Source: Campylobacter showae CSUNSWCD
Lineage (GTDB): Bacteria > Campylobacterota > Campylobacteria > Campylobacterales > Campylobacteraceae
Assembly: GCF_000313615.1 (NCBI RefSeq)
Contig: NZ_AMZQ01000001.1
Span: forward strand, 337,825-401,824
Direction of reading: 5' to 3'
DNA: 64,000 nt
Shown piece after piece: positions 25,135 to 35,283 of this stretch. Below the pieces are notes generated by a model. The model saw only the letters and a list, made by a program, of their open reading frames with translations. It was not told the DNA's origin and ran no database searches. Position 1 is the stretch's first letter, and each line of letters opens with the position of its first letter. Position numbers and translations under genes: made by a program.

Positions 25135-26724
25135 TTAAGCCGTCGCTCCCTCGTTCATCGCGGCGTATTCTTCAAAAGTTCCCTTAAAATCGACGACCTC
25201 GCCGTTTCCTTTGAGGTGGATGATGCGGTTAGCAAAGGCGTCGATGAGCTCTCTGTCGTGGCTCACGCAGATGACGTTGCCGACGAATTTATACAGCGCC
25301 TCGCCAAGAGCGATGATGGCCTCGAGGTCGAGGTGGTTGTTTGGCTCGTCTAGCACGAGCAGGTTGCCGCGCTCTAGCATCAGGCGGCTTAGCATCAGGC
25401 GGTGTTTCTCGCCTCCGCTTAGGCTGCCGACCGATTTTTCCTGCTCGGCGCCGCTAAACAGCATCCTGCCTAGGCACTTGCGGATCTCGTCTAGGTCCTT
25501 GTTGTTTTCGTCTTGCAGCCACTCGTAGAGCTTTAGCTCGCCGGTGATTTTATTCGTCGTATCCTGCGCAAAATAGCTAGGCTCTATCGTCGCGCCCACG
25601 TGCACGTCGCCGCTATCTGTAGCCACCTCGCCGATGATGATTTTAGCCAGCGTGCTTTTGCCTACGCCGTTTGCGCCGATGATAGCGACTTTGTCGTTTT
25701 TTTCGAGCTTGAAGCTAAAATTTTCAAACAAAACCTTGTCGTATTTTTTGCTAATGCCGCGCACCTCTAGGATCTCGTTGCCGATGTCGCGCTTGGTGCG
25801 GAAAAGTATGCTGGGATCGCGTCTGCTTGATACCTTGATCTCCTCGATGTCGAGTTTGTTTAGCTGCTTTTGGCGGCTCGTGGCTTGGCGGGCCTTGCTC
25901 GCGTTTGCCGAGAATCGCGCGATAAATTTCTCCAGCTCCTCTTTTTCTTTTAGCTTTTTGTCGCGTTCCATCTCGTGCTGTTTGGCAACCAGCGTCGAGG
26001 CGATGTACCAGTCGTCGTAGTTGCCCGAAAACTGCCTGATTTTCTTAAAATCCACATCTAGGATGTGCGTGCAAACCGCGTTTAAGAAGTGGCGGTCGTG
26101 GCTGATTAGCACCATCGTGCCTTCGTGGCGGTTTAGCTCGTTTTCTAGCCACTTTATACTATCGATATCAAGGTTGTTGGTGGGCTCGTCGAGGAAAAGA
26201 ATGTCCGGCTTTGGAAATAGCACTTGAGCGAGCAGGACTTTAAATTTATCCGAGTTTTCGACCTCGCTCATCGGCTTTTCAAAGTCGCTAAAGCCAAGCG
26301 AGCTTAGGATTTTTTCTATACGCACTTCGTACTCGTAGCTAGGATCCTCCTCGGCGCTTATCATCTCAAGCTGTGCCAGGCGGTCGTTTATAGCGTCAGT
26401 AAACTCTTCGCTCATGTAGAGCTGTTCTTTTTCTTTTACTGCGTCGTAGAGGCGTTTGTTGCCGTATAGCACGGCGTCCTTGACGCTAAAGTTTTCAAAC
26501 GCGAACTGATCTTGACCCAGCACGCCTACTTTTAGTCCGTTTTCGATGACGATCTCGCCGCTGTTTGCCTCGATCTCGCCTGAGAGGATTTTTAAAAACG
26601 TCGATTTTCCAGCGCCGTTTGCGCCGATGAGTCCGTAGCGGTTGCCGCGAGCGAGTTTTAGATTTACATCCTCAAATAGCAACTGCGCGTTAAATCTCAT
26701 TAATAAATTTTTGACTTCAAGCAT
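25135..26724 (-). CDS. ABC-F family ribosome-associated ATPase (YbiT-like)
   Basis: The 529-residue protein has two ATPase domains and no membrane segment. Walker A motifs are GANGAGKST and GANGVGKST, and Walker B motifs FLDEPTNNLD and VLDEPNNHLD. The interdomain linker (about 235-310) is highly charged, as in ABC-F translation factors. The first domain's signature is SDKFKVLLAQ rather than LSGGQ, which is normal for the YbiT branch; the second is SLSGGEKHRL. ABC-F proteins bind the ribosomal E site and relieve stalling; some give antibiotic protection, which nothing here indicates. Confidence 0.93.
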   Translation of the reverse strand: MLEVKNLLMRFNAQLLFEDVNLKLARGNRYGLIGANGAGKSTFLKILSGEIEANSGEIVIENGLKVGVLGQDQFAFENFSVKDAVLYGNKRLYDAVKEKEQLYMSEEFTDAINDRLAQLEMISAEEDPSYEYEVRIEKILSSLGFSDFEKPMSEVENSDKFKVLLAQVLFPKPDILFLDEPTNNLDIDSIKWLENELNRHEGTMVLISHDRHFLNAVCTHILDVDFKKIRQFSGNYDDWYIASTLVAKQHEMERDKKLKEKEELEKFIARFSANASKARQATSRQKQLNKLDIEEIKVSSRRDPSILFRTKRDIGNEILEVRGISKKYDKVLFENFSFKLEKNDKVAIIGANGVGKSTLAKIIIGEVATDSGDVHVGATIEPSYFAQDTTNKITGELKLYEWLQDENNKDLDEIRKCLGRMLFSGAEQEKSVGSLSGGEKHRLMLSRLMLERGNLLVLDEPNNHLDLEAIIALGEALYKFVGNVICVSHDRELIDAFANRIIHLKGNGEVVDFKGTFEEYAAMNEGATA

Positions 26725-26955
26725 ATTTACCCTTAAATTTTACTTTTAAAATTCTAGATTGTGCCAAAAAATCGTTTAAAATTAGTATAAACTTCGGCAA
26801 AACGGAGTAATGCGCCGCTTGTGTCGACGATAAGGCGAAGTTCGGGTTTGGTAAATTTAGCTTTTTGCCGACAAAACCGCGCTTCTTTTAACTCAAAGTC
26901 TAAAATTTCGCTAAAATCCTACATAAAATCCACGCAATCAAAGGCTGAAACAAAA

Positions 26956-27807
26956 ATGCGCATCGCAAAAACCCGCGCCAAAAATATCCTCTCGCGCTCC
27001 AAAATCGGAAGCGGAGGCTACGCGATCAATCCGTACGTAGGCTGCCCTCACGGCTGCATCTACTGCTACGCCGAGTTTATGCGCGGCGTCACCGGGCACG
27101 AGGAGGCGTGGGGCGAGTTTTTGGACGTGAAGGAATTTGATACGGCGAGCTTAGTTAAATTTGCCGCCTCGCACGGCGGCGAGCGCGTATTTATGAGCTC
27201 GGTCACCGACTGCTATAATCCGTACGAGGCGCAGTTTGGAGCTACGCGAAAAGTCCTTGAAACGCTGGCGGGCTCGGATGCGAATCTGCAAATTTTAACT
27301 AAATCAAGCCTCGTGACGCGCGACATAGACCTGCTGCAAACCACGCCAAACGTCCGCGTAGGCGTGAGTTTGAGTGTGGTAGACGAAAACCTGCGCCGCA
27401 TGCTCGAGCCTCGCGCAAGTCCCGTCGCTACAAGGATCGCAGCGATAAAAAAGCTACGCGCCGCGGGAGTAAAAACTTATATCTTCGTCGCGCCGATTTT
27501 CCCGCAGATCACGCCGGTTTTTGACATCATATCCCGCTACGGCGACGCAGCGGATGAAATTTGGTTCGATAGGCTAAATCTCTATCCAAATTTTAGGGAT
27601 AAAATTTTAGCTTTCATCGGGCGAAATTTCCCCGCGCTTTTGCCGCTTTATAAGCAAATTTATCTATTTGGAGATGATGGCTATTTTGAGCGGCTAGCGG
27701 GCGAGATCAGGCTTGCGGCGCAGGAGAAATTTGGAAGCGAGAGCGGCGAGAGGGTTAGGATATTTTTTGAGCGGAGAAAATCCGGCGCAGGTAAATTTGA
27801 AAGGTAA
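26956..27807 (+). CDS. SplB-like radical SAM protein
   Basis: The ATG at 26956 gives a 283-residue protein starting MRIAKTRAKNILSRSK, the usual start of this family; the upstream in-frame GTG at 26821 adds 45 unconserved residues. The motif GCPHGCIYCYAEFM binds the radical SAM cluster, followed by VFMSSVTDCYNPYEA and ILTKSSLVTRDIDLL, typical of the Rv2578c/SplB-like group. True spore photoproduct lyase is not expected outside spore formers, so the reaction is unknown. It ends 2 bases before the hydrolase gene, suggesting cotranscription. Confidence 0.85.
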   Translation: MRIAKTRAKNILSRSKIGSGGYAINPYVGCPHGCIYCYAEFMRGVTGHEEAWGEFLDVKEFDTASLVKFAASHGGERVFMSSVTDCYNPYEAQFGATRKVLETLAGSDANLQILTKSSLVTRDIDLLQTTPNVRVGVSLSVVDENLRRMLEPRASPVATRIAAIKKLRAAGVKTYIFVAPIFPQITPVFDIISRYGDAADEIWFDRLNLYPNFRDKILAFIGRNFPALLPLYKQIYLFGDDGYFERLAGEIRLAAQEKFGSESGERVRIFFERRKSGAGKFER

Positions 27808-27809
27808 AA

Positions 27810-28649
27810 ATGAACGTAATTTTACGGCTTTGCATCGCGCTTTGCGTGTTATATGTCGCGGTTTTAGCGCTGCTTTATTTTTTTCAAGAGCGGCTGATAT
27901 TTTTCCCGAGCAAGCTTGAGCCAAACCATGAGTTTAGCTTTGACCAGCCATTTGAGGAGATAAGACTAGACGCAAACGGCACGTGGATAAGCGGGCTAAA
28001 ATTTTTAGCGCAGAGTAGAGACGGCGGGCAAATTTATAGCGACGCGAACGGTAAACGTAAGGCAAAAAACGGTGCGGTGATATTTTTCCATGGCAATGCG
28101 GGCAATCTGCAAGGCTGGGGCAAGTACGCGCAGCATTTTACGGATTTGGGCTATGATTTTTACCTGTTTGACTACCGAGGCTACGGCAAGAGCGGCGGCA
28201 AGATAAGCTCGCAGGAGCAGCTTTATGCGGATGCGGACTTGATGATGGAGCCGGTTTTGCGGGAGTATTATGCGGGCGAGATTGCTGTGATCGGCTACTC
28301 GGTGGGTAGCGGGCTAGCGGCTCGCACGGCGCAAAAATACGGCGCCAAGCGGCTAGTTTTGATCGCGCCTTATTTTAGCCTAGAGGATTTGGCGCGCGAG
28401 AAAATGCCCTTTGTACCGAAGTTTTTAATCAAATATAAAATCCCTACGTTTGAGTTCGTCGGCGATTTTGGCGGGCCGGTGACGATATTTCACGGCGAGC
28501 ATGACGAGCTAATCGGCGTGGATAACTCGCGCAGGCTGCTTAAATTTCTAAAGCTCGGAGATAAAATTTACGAACTAAACGCCGGGCACAACGATATCCT
28601 AGCCCTAGGCGAGCTTTGGGGAAAATTAGGAGAGAAGCTGTGTGAGTAG
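27810..28649 (+). CDS. Membrane-anchored alpha/beta hydrolase
   Basis: The 279-residue protein has one N-terminal transmembrane helix (about residues 4-22) and an alpha/beta-hydrolase domain of the ABHD13/BEM46 type: oxyanion motif FFHGNAGNLQGW, FDYRGYGKSGG, nucleophile Ser in VIGYSVGSG, the acid in HGEHDELIG and the catalytic His in LNAGHNDIL. The substrate is unknown. It follows the radical SAM gene by 2 bases. Confidence 0.9.
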   Translation: MNVILRLCIALCVLYVAVLALLYFFQERLIFFPSKLEPNHEFSFDQPFEEIRLDANGTWISGLKFLAQSRDGGQIYSDANGKRKAKNGAVIFFHGNAGNLQGWGKYAQHFTDLGYDFYLFDYRGYGKSGGKISSQEQLYADADLMMEPVLREYYAGEIAVIGYSVGSGLAARTAQKYGAKRLVLIAPYFSLEDLAREKMPFVPKFLIKYKIPTFEFVGDFGGPVTIFHGEHDELIGVDNSRRLLKFLKLGDKIYELNAGHNDILALGELWGKLGEKLCE

Positions 28650-28904
28650 GGCGGGCTGCTGCGGTAAATTTGACTCTGACGGCTTGTTTAAATTTAACAA
28701 AAAGAGGCTAAAGTTGCCGTTTTCTCCACTGTTTGCTTACTTATAATCACAAATTTGATTACCTTGCGAGCGTGAAATTTTGACGCAGAGTAATAAATCC
28801 GAATTATGCGGCTTAAAATACAAATTTAATGCAAATCTTGATAATTAATATTCATCAAAGCAAAAAAGAATGCTACGCGCCTTATTTTTTAGAAAGGTGG
28901 AATC

Positions 28905-29452
28905 ACGAGTTTACAAACCAAAGAGCGCTTCGGTTTAGCCGCACTAATCGGCCTAATCGCAGGCGAGTTTTTGGCTTTTGTTAAATGGGGCGGGGAATTT
29001 CCGTTGCCGTCGCGCAATCCTAAAGATATGTTTGACGCCGCTTGCGGTCCGGAAAGTCTTATTAGGGCGGCGGATCAAACCAAATTGCTCGTGTAATTTT
29101 CTAAACCCGCCGTGTGTATTTTTACGCGATTATTTGGGTATTACCGACCCGTATGCCGCGATTTACGAGTTTGCAGGGCATGCTTTTAACTACGTGAATT
29201 TTACGCATATTTTGTTTTAGATCGTTTTTTGCAGTAGCTTACTGCGTTGTTTCGGAGAGATTTCCGAAAATCACGCTTTGGCAAGGCGTTGCCGCCAGTA
29301 TTTTAGCCAATATCGCCGTTTACGTTATTACTTTGCCTATTCTTGGACTTACGCCGCCTCTTTGGACGCTGCTTTGGTACGAGCACGTTTCCGAGTTTGT
29401 CGGACACGCGCCATGGTTTTGGTCTATCGAGCTTATGAGGCGAGATTTGTGA
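28905..29452 (+). pseudogene. YagU/DUF1440-family membrane protein pseudogene
   Basis: Joined frames recover a YagU-family protein: [17 protein letters not shown] with [13 protein letters not shown], then [37 protein letters not shown] and the C-terminal [19 protein letters not shown] ending IELMRRDL. The first codon in frame after AAAGGTGG is ACG (28905-28907), where ATG is expected. A frameshift falls near 29085-29105 and another, with an in-frame TAG, near 29215-29225. E. coli YagU contributes to acid tolerance. This copy cannot make the full protein. Confidence 0.85.
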
Positions 29453-29614
29453 AACAGGATCACAAAAGAAAAAAGATCCAAGCGACTATCGTAACGCATA
29501 GTCTGCAAATTTTAAATCCTCCAACGCTTCTAAACTCACAGCCAAAAGGCTTATAAACTTCAAATTTATCTAGCTCTTTACATATAAATTCAAGCTACCT
29601 TCAAATTTAAACGT

Positions 29615-30067
29615 TTAGCGCTCCTCGCTAAGCTCTAAATTTTCCAAACGCAGCGGCTTTTCGCCCTCAAAGATCACCCCAATACCAAATGGCTCGCAAA
29701 TATCTAGCGCACCCTCGGCAAATCTCATCAACCACTGCTTATCACGCGCATAAAAGGTGCATTGCGGCGAGCTAAATGGCAGCTCGCAAACTGGTACGTC
29801 AAGCAATTTAAGCTCATCATCACTCAAACAATGTTCTCGCCTAAGCTCATCTTTTAAAAAGACAAGCGCCTCTTTTATGTATTGGTCGATATCCTTGGCA
29901 ATTCGCTCTACTAATAAAATAGCCTCATCGTCCACGCCAGTCTCGTCTTTACAGACGAGGCAAAATGGCACTTCTGTAAAGCTCTCGCTTTTTAGCTCCA
30001 GCTGCGCATACCAAATAAAACCATCATCTACCGCGACTTTTTCAAGTTCGCCAAATTTTAAAGTCAT
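29615..30067 (-). CDS. Hypothetical acidic protein
   Basis: The 150-residue product has no signal peptide or membrane helix and is acidic. Visible features are two Cys in PFCLVCKDE, a central helix DIDQYIKEALVFLKDEL and a C-terminal FGIGVIFEGEKP. I do not recognise the family. The gene stands alone on the minus strand, downstream of another hypothetical gene. The length and lack of a better frame support a real gene. Confidence 0.65.
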   Translation of the reverse strand: MTLKFGELEKVAVDDGFIWYAQLELKSESFTEVPFCLVCKDETGVDDEAILLVERIAKDIDQYIKEALVFLKDELRREHCLSDDELKLLDVPVCELPFSSPQCTFYARDKQWLMRFAEGALDICEPFGIGVIFEGEKPLRLENLELSEER

Positions 30068-30195
30068 TTTTTATTCTCATTTTGTATTTTGTGATCTTGC
30101 TAGCCTCTTATGCAAAAGGCGAAATTTTAAGTAGATTTATCGTAGGCAAAAGGGCTCAAGCATCCAACACATGCGAGTTAGAGCCAAATACCGCC

Positions 30196-30233
30196 TTTAA
30201 ATTTGCTGTCTTAGGCGCAAAACCTAAAACAGC
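30196..30233 (-). terminator. Hairpin after the secreted hypothetical gene
   Basis: On the minus strand GCTGTTTTAGG (30233-30223) pairs with CCTAAGACAGC (30215-30205) with one mismatch, followed by AAATTTAAAGG. It is a weak candidate terminator for the gene ending at 30254. Confidence 0.4.
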
Positions 30234-30253
30234 AACTAAATTTAGCCCGCCAC

Positions 30254-30943
30254 TTAAAAGCAAAATTTCTCATCAGTGCCATTTTGCTTGCGCATAGCTT
30301 TAAAGTTAGCAAGATTGTCTTTGTCTAAAAAGTAATCTTTCTCTTTTTTATTGCGACTTTCTAGCTTTTCTATACCTTTTGCAAGGGCTGCTTTTCTATC
30401 TTCGTGAGGTGAGTTAAATTCTGGAGAAAACATCGCTTCATAGGCATTTTTCTTAGTCCATTCAAGCGCTTTATCAGAGATCTCTTGTTGTTTTTTGATA
30501 TCGCAAAATGCATAAGGATTGACCACGTCGCCAACAAGCTTCATAAATGCTCCTATCGCAGCCACCATGTCAGTAAATTTCTCGCCCTCCATGTCTATGA
30601 CGCCTCTTAGCAATATCGCACGGTTTTTTGCCACGTAAAACCAAAATACCGCATCATCGCGAAGTCCGAGGTCATAAGCGCGAGCCGAGAGAACAAAAAG
30701 AGTTATCGGAGAGACCATTTGCGGAGCGTCCTGCACGATCTTTTTTGCCTTTTTGAAGTCCTCTACTTTGCCACTTTTTAGCAAGTCGTCGATCTTATCG
30801 TCAACCTTCACAAACTCAGCCTTGCCAGCATTTGCTGAGTAGTATGGTGTCACGTAGATATCGACACTTCTTACCTTGCCGTCGTTTGCTGCTGCGCTTC
30901 CTATACCAAGGCAAAGTGCCGCTAAAAATCCCAAAATTTTCAT
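30254..30943 (-). CDS. Secreted hypothetical protein
   Basis: The 229-residue protein has a signal peptide (MKILGFLAALCLGIGSAAA) and a helical mature part without membrane segments. Notable stretches are VSPITLFVLSARAYDLGLRDDAVFWFYVAKNR, which is TPR-like in pattern, and a Cys in YAFCDIKKQ with another at the C-terminus (KFCF). I cannot assign a family. The ATG follows AAGGAGC. A stem-loop separates it from the upstream UPF0210 gene. Confidence 0.7.
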   Translation of the reverse strand: MKILGFLAALCLGIGSAAANDGKVRSVDIYVTPYYSANAGKAEFVKVDDKIDDLLKSGKVEDFKKAKKIVQDAPQMVSPITLFVLSARAYDLGLRDDAVFWFYVAKNRAILLRGVIDMEGEKFTDMVAAIGAFMKLVGDVVNPYAFCDIKKQQEISDKALEWTKKNAYEAMFSPEFNSPHEDRKAALAKGIEKLESRNKKEKDYFLDKDNLANFKAMRKQNGTDEKFCF

Positions 30944-31011
30944 ATAAGCTCCTTAATGTGTAAAATTTGGTGTTATTTTAGCTAAAAGCAGTTGAAAAGT
31001 TGGGGTAAATT

Positions 31012-31044
31012 TAAGAGAAAGTCCGCAAATTTAAAGCGGACTTT
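31012..31044 (-). terminator. Terminator of the ACT-UPF0210 transcript
   Basis: A perfect 9-bp stem AAAGTCCGC/GCGGACTTT (31036-31044 and 31018-31026) with a 9-base loop is followed on the minus strand by TCTCTTAAATTT, just after the stop at 31048. Confidence 0.7.
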
Positions 31045-31047
31045 GAA

Positions 31048-32385
31048 TTAATTTTTAAAACTATGTATAGGCGCTGGAATTTGGCCGCCACGAGCGATGA
31101 AGTCTGCGCTTGAAGCCTTGTTTATCTTCATCACAGGCGCTCTTCCTAAAAGGCCGCCAAACTCGATCATATCGCCCTCTTTACCTAAAGGTATGATACG
31201 AACGGCAGTTGTTTTTTGATTTATAACGCCGATAGCCGCCTCATCAGCGATCATCGCAGCTATACTCTGGCTTGGCGTATCCGCAGGTATGGCGATCATA
31301 TCAAGCCCCACCGAGCATATCGCTGTCATCGCTTCAAGTTTTTCTAAATTTAGTGATCCTGCGCGCACCGCAGCTATCATGCCCTCATCTTCTGAAACCG
31401 GGATAAATGCACCACTTAGGCCGCCAACTTGGTTGCACGCCATGACGCCGCCTTTTTTGACCGCATCATTAAGCAGAGCAAGCGCAGCAGTCGTGCCGTG
31501 CGTACCAACAGCCTCTAGCCCCATCTCCTCAAGCACACGAGCCACCGAGTCGCCCACGGCTGGCGTTGGAGCAAGAGAGAGATCGACGATACCAAATTTA
31601 ACCCCAAGTCGCTCACTAGCCATTTGACCGACTAGCTGACCGATACGAGTGATCTTAAATGCCGTCTTTTTCACAGTCTCAGCCACCACGTCAAAGCTCT
31701 CGCCACGCACCTTTTCAAGCGCTCTTTTTACGACGCCTGGGCCTGAAACGCCGACGTTTATCACCACATCAGCCTCGCCCACGCCATGAAATGCTCCTGC
31801 CATGAAAGGGTTGTCCTCGACTGCGTTTGCGAAAACCACGAGCTTCGCACAGCCCATCTCTGATGCTGCTGCCGTCTCTTTTATGATGCGCCCCATGTCA
31901 CGCACTGCGCTCATATTTATGCCTGTTTTTGTTGAGCCGACATTGACGCTTGAGCAAACTTTTGCAGTTTGAGCGAGTGCTTGCGGGATAGAATTTATCA
32001 AAATTTCATCGCCTTTTTGATAGCCCTTTTGAACTAAAGCCGAAAAACCACCTATAAAATCAATACCAACTTCAATAGCCGCCCTATCAAGCGTTTTTGC
32101 GATCATCACGTAGTCTTTTGCGTCCGTTGCAGCGCCGATTATCGAGATAGGTGTCACGCTCACTCTTTTATTGACGATTGGTATGCCTAGTTCAGCGGAA
32201 ATTTCGTTACCTACACGAACTAGGTCTTTGGCTTTAGTGGTGATTTTCGCGTAAATTTTGTCGCAGGCTTTGTTGATGTCAGAGTCGATACAGTCAAGCA
32301 AACTAATGCCCATCGTGATCGTTCTGATGTCAAAATTTTGCTCCTCGATCATCGAGATCGTTTCAGTTACGTTTTTGATATCCAT
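31048..32385 (-). CDS. PFL-family protein UPF0210 (DUF711)
   Basis: The 445-residue protein matches the UPF0210 family: start with [19 protein letters not shown], then [43 protein letters not shown]-like [13 protein letters not shown] and [15 protein letters not shown]. The fold is related to pyruvate formate-lyase, but no Gly-radical motif is needed or seen; function is unknown. It begins 10 bases after the ACT-domain gene, the classical UPF0237-UPF0210 pairing. Confidence 0.93.
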   Translation of the reverse strand: MDIKNVTETISMIEEQNFDIRTITMGISLLDCIDSDINKACDKIYAKITTKAKDLVRVGNEISAELGIPIVNKRVSVTPISIIGAATDAKDYVMIAKTLDRAAIEVGIDFIGGFSALVQKGYQKGDEILINSIPQALAQTAKVCSSVNVGSTKTGINMSAVRDMGRIIKETAAASEMGCAKLVVFANAVEDNPFMAGAFHGVGEADVVINVGVSGPGVVKRALEKVRGESFDVVAETVKKTAFKITRIGQLVGQMASERLGVKFGIVDLSLAPTPAVGDSVARVLEEMGLEAVGTHGTTAALALLNDAVKKGGVMACNQVGGLSGAFIPVSEDEGMIAAVRAGSLNLEKLEAMTAICSVGLDMIAIPADTPSQSIAAMIADEAAIGVINQKTTAVRIIPLGKEGDMIEFGGLLGRAPVMKINKASSADFIARGGQIPAPIHSFKN

Positions 32386-32394
32386 CTTTTGTCC

Positions 32395-32661
32395 TTAAAT
32401 TTTGTGCATAGCATCAAAAATGGCTGAGCTTTGGATGTTTATCTTTACTTTTAGGCTCTCTCCAAGCTTGTTTAGCTCTTCTCTAAGCACCGTAAAGTCC
32501 TTATTTTCATCGCTAGAAACCACCGCCATCATCGTGAAAAAGTCGCTCAAAATAGTCTGTGAGATGTCATCTATGTTTAGCCCTAGCTCGCTAAGTTTTG
32601 CTGAGACGCCAGCAACGATACCAACTCTATCTTTTCCCACTACAGTTACGATCGCTTTCAT
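32395..32661 (-). CDS. ACT-domain protein UPF0237
   Basis: The 88-residue protein is a single ACT-type domain starting MKAIVTVVGKDRVGIVAGV and containing LNIDDISQTILSDFFTMM, the UPF0237 signature. ACT domains sense small ligands, usually amino acids. Its constant link with UPF0210 suggests ligand control of that protein. AGGAG precedes the ATG. Confidence 0.93.
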   Translation of the reverse strand: MKAIVTVVGKDRVGIVAGVSAKLSELGLNIDDISQTILSDFFTMMAVVSSDENKDFTVLREELNKLGESLKVKINIQSSAIFDAMHKI

Positions 32662-32693
32662 CTTTTCTCCTGTTAAATTTTCTTTTAAAAGCT

Positions 32694-32731
32694 AAATTTG
32701 CACGTTTTTTAAATTTCAAACGTGCAAATTT
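32694..32731 (-). terminator. Terminator of thiC-mrp
   Basis: A perfect 13-bp stem AAATTTGCACGTT (32694-32706) and AACGTGCAAATTT (32719-32731) with a 12-base loop lies between the mrp stop and the ACT gene. On the minus strand it is followed by AGCTTTTAAAAG. Confidence 0.7.
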
Positions 32732-32757
32732 ATAGGTCAAATCCCCTATTTTAGAGA

Positions 32758-33858
32758 TTACTTCGAGCAAGCACTCTTGCCGTCATTTACTGGCTGGATC
32801 GCTGAGTTATCAGCCCCACCGCCGTTATTTATATTTTCTATTATCTCCCAAAGCCTTGCAGCTGCGCTCTCATAGCGTTTTGCAGTGACTGAGTTTGGCT
32901 CGTAAAAGCTCACTGGCTTGCCGCTATCACCACCCACACGAACCGCTGGCTCGATAGGAATTTCGGCTAAAATTTGAGTGTTATAAGCCTTTGCTACCTC
33001 TTCAGTCGTGCCTTTGCCAAAGATATCATACTCTTTGCCGTTATCTGGGCAGATAAAGCCACTCATGTTCTCTATGACACCAGCGATTGGGATGTGAAGC
33101 TTCTCAAACATATCTAGCGCACGTTTGCTATCATCAAGGGCTACAACTTGAGGTGTTGTGACGCAGACACCTGCCGTTACTGGCACACTTTGAGCTAGAG
33201 TTAGCTGCGCATCGCCCGTTCCCGGAGGCATGTCGAGGAACAAGACATCAAGCTCGCTCCAAAGCACATCTCTTAGCAGCTGCTCGATCGCTTTCATGAT
33301 CATCGAGCCACGCCAGATAAGGCTCATGCCCTCTTCCATCAAGACGCCCATACTCATCATCTCCACGCCGTGGCTAAGTATCGGCTTTAGCTTGTTGCCA
33401 ACGACTTGTGGCTGGGTATTTACCTCACCTAGCATTCTTGGGATATTTGGTCCGTAGATATCAGCGTCTAAAATTCCCACTTTTTTGCCAAGTTTTGCCA
33501 TTGAGATGGCTAAATTTAGAGTTGTGGTTGATTTGCCAACGCCGCCTTTACCAGAGCTTACCATTACGAAATTTTTAACTTGAGGTGCTATATTTTTGCC
33601 ACTTTGGCTGTTACTTTTCTCCTCAGGCATCTTTGGCTGGATCAAATTTAGCACGTACTCGTTTGAGCCCATGACACGTTTGATGTCCGCTTTTAGCTCA
33701 TTTGCCACATCAGGGCTTGAGCTAACGATCTCGACCTCGATTAAAATTTTATCGCCAATCTCAACATTTTTTACAAACCCAAAACTAACTATATCCTTTT
33801 CAAAGCCCGGATATATGACACCTTTTAGTCTATTTAAGACCTCTTCTTTATTTAACAT
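32758..33858 (-). CDS. mrp: Mrp/ApbC-type iron-sulfur carrier ATPase
   Basis: The 366-residue protein carries an N-terminal DUF59-like domain (about 1-85) and a deviant Walker [12 protein letters not shown] followed by [14 protein letters not shown] and [14 protein letters not shown], as in Mrp/NBP35 scaffold proteins that deliver [4Fe-4S] clusters. The CxxC motif normally near the C-terminus is not evident; only FICPDNG and a final CSK are present. It overlaps thiC by 7 bases, fitting with ThiC's need for a cluster. Confidence 0.94.
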   Translation of the reverse strand: MLNKEEVLNRLKGVIYPGFEKDIVSFGFVKNVEIGDKILIEVEIVSSSPDVANELKADIKRVMGSNEYVLNLIQPKMPEEKSNSQSGKNIAPQVKNFVMVSSGKGGVGKSTTTLNLAISMAKLGKKVGILDADIYGPNIPRMLGEVNTQPQVVGNKLKPILSHGVEMMSMGVLMEEGMSLIWRGSMIMKAIEQLLRDVLWSELDVLFLDMPPGTGDAQLTLAQSVPVTAGVCVTTPQVVALDDSKRALDMFEKLHIPIAGVIENMSGFICPDNGKEYDIFGKGTTEEVAKAYNTQILAEIPIEPAVRVGGDSGKPVSFYEPNSVTAKRYESAAARLWEIIENINNGGGADNSAIQPVNDGKSACSK

Positions 33859-35183
33859 TTTTCTCCTTTTTCTAGATCTTTTGAAATTTTATATGCACAA
33901 AATTTTGGTCCGCACATCGAACAAAAATGAGCGCTCTTAAACGCATCTTCTGGCAAGCTCTCATCGTGAAGTTCTCTTGCTTTTTTTGGATCAAAGCTAA
34001 GCTCAAACTGCTTGTTCCAGTCAAATGCGTATCTCGCATCGCTCATCGCATGGTCTTTTTCGATAGCTCCAGCTTTGCCAAGCGCGACGTCTGCGGCATG
34101 AGCTGCTATCTTGTGAGCTACGATGCCCTCTCTTACGTCATTTTCATTTGGTAGTCCTAGGTGCTCTTTTTGCGTCACATAACAAAGCATGCTAGCACCG
34201 TGATATGCTGCCATCGTACCACCTATCGCTGAAGTGATATGATCATACCCCGCGCCGATATCACTAACAAGCGGCCCAAGCACATAAAATGGGGCGTCAT
34301 GGCAGAGCTCTTGTTCGATTTTCATATTATACTCAATTTGATTTAATGGCACATGGCCAGGGCCCTCTATCATCACCTGCACATCTTTCTGCCACGCACG
34401 AAGTGTTAGCTCTCCAAGCACCTTTAGCTCGCTAAGTTGTGCCTCGTCTGTTGCGTCGTAAAGACATCCTGGGCGAAGTCCGTCGCCAAGCGAGAGCGAG
34501 ACGTCGTGAGCGGCGCAAATTTCTAAAATTTGATCAAAAATTTCATAAAATGGATTTTGCCTATTTAGCTTTGACATGTAGCTTGCACTTAGGCTGCCGC
34601 CCCTGCTTACTATGCCCATTTTACGCTTTTTAACAAGCGGCAAAAACTCACGTAAAAAGCCAGCGTGTATCGTAAAGTAACTCACCCCTTGCTTTGCTTG
34701 CTTCTCTAGCACGCTCAAAATTAGCTCATTTGTGATATTTGTAACCTCTTTTGCCTCTTTTAAAATTTCATACATCGGCACCGTGCCAACTGGCACGCTT
34801 GAATGCTCTATGATTGCACTTCTAATAGCATCCAAATCGCCGCCCGTGCTTAGATCCATGACCGTGTCAGCGCCGTATTTTAGGCAAATTTGCAGCTTTT
34901 CAAGCTCGGCGTCTATATCGCTGCTTAGGCTTGAGTTGCCGATATTTGCGTTGATTTTGGTTTTGGCCTCCCTGCCGATCGCCATCGGGAGCAAATTTTC
35001 GTGATGGATATTGGCTGGGATTATCATCTTGCCTGCGGCGACCTCGCTCCTAACGAGCTCGGGATCTAACATTTCAACCTGCGCTACGTAGTTCATCTCG
35101 GGCGTTATGACGCCTTTTTTAGCGTAGTACATCTGCGTCGGAGTTTTGTCGGCGGAGTCAAATTTGACCCGAAATTCTTTCAT
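33852..35183 (-). CDS. thiC: Phosphomethylpyrimidine synthase ThiC
   Basis: ThiC is a radical SAM enzyme that turns aminoimidazole ribotide into the thiamine pyrimidine. The ATG at 35183 follows GGAGAAAAAC; an upstream in-frame start would add 30 unconserved residues. The 443-residue protein has [59 protein letters not shown] and the C-terminal cluster motif CSMCGPKFC. The ~100-base gap to the divergent ispDF gene shows no THI-box riboswitch, so thiamine control is not evident here. Confidence 0.96.
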   Translation of the reverse strand: MKEFRVKFDSADKTPTQMYYAKKGVITPEMNYVAQVEMLDPELVRSEVAAGKMIIPANIHHENLLPMAIGREAKTKINANIGNSSLSSDIDAELEKLQICLKYGADTVMDLSTGGDLDAIRSAIIEHSSVPVGTVPMYEILKEAKEVTNITNELILSVLEKQAKQGVSYFTIHAGFLREFLPLVKKRKMGIVSRGGSLSASYMSKLNRQNPFYEIFDQILEICAAHDVSLSLGDGLRPGCLYDATDEAQLSELKVLGELTLRAWQKDVQVMIEGPGHVPLNQIEYNMKIEQELCHDAPFYVLGPLVSDIGAGYDHITSAIGGTMAAYHGASMLCYVTQKEHLGLPNENDVREGIVAHKIAAHAADVALGKAGAIEKDHAMSDARYAFDWNKQFELSFDPKKARELHDESLPEDAFKSAHFCSMCGPKFCAYKISKDLEKGEKC

Positions 35184-35247
35184 GTTTTTCTCCTTAAAAA
35201 TTTTGGTTCTAATCTTACTCAAAAAAGATAAAAACAAGCTTTTGGGA

Positions 35248-35255
35248 TGTATAAT
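35248..35255 (+). promoter_or_regulatory. Extended -10 before ispDF
   Basis: TGTATAAT at 35248-35255 lies 28 bases before the TTG start of ispDF, in the short gap shared with divergent thiC. Confidence 0.55.
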
Positions 35256-35283
35256 ATCGTAACACTTCGCCAAAGGAGAAATT

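Noticed and set aside
26821-26955. GTG start extending the SplB-like protein by 45 residues
   Set aside because: The extension is not protein-like for this family and the ATG at 26956 gives the conserved N-terminus.
30082-30297. 71-residue plus-strand frame overlapping a secreted hypothetical gene's end
   Set aside because: No ribosome-binding site and it runs into the opposite-strand gene; probably fortuitous.
29615-33860. Impression of different codon use suggesting transfer
   Set aside because: Hand counts of a few lines gave G+C from 37 to 57 percent with no consistent shift, so no claim is made.
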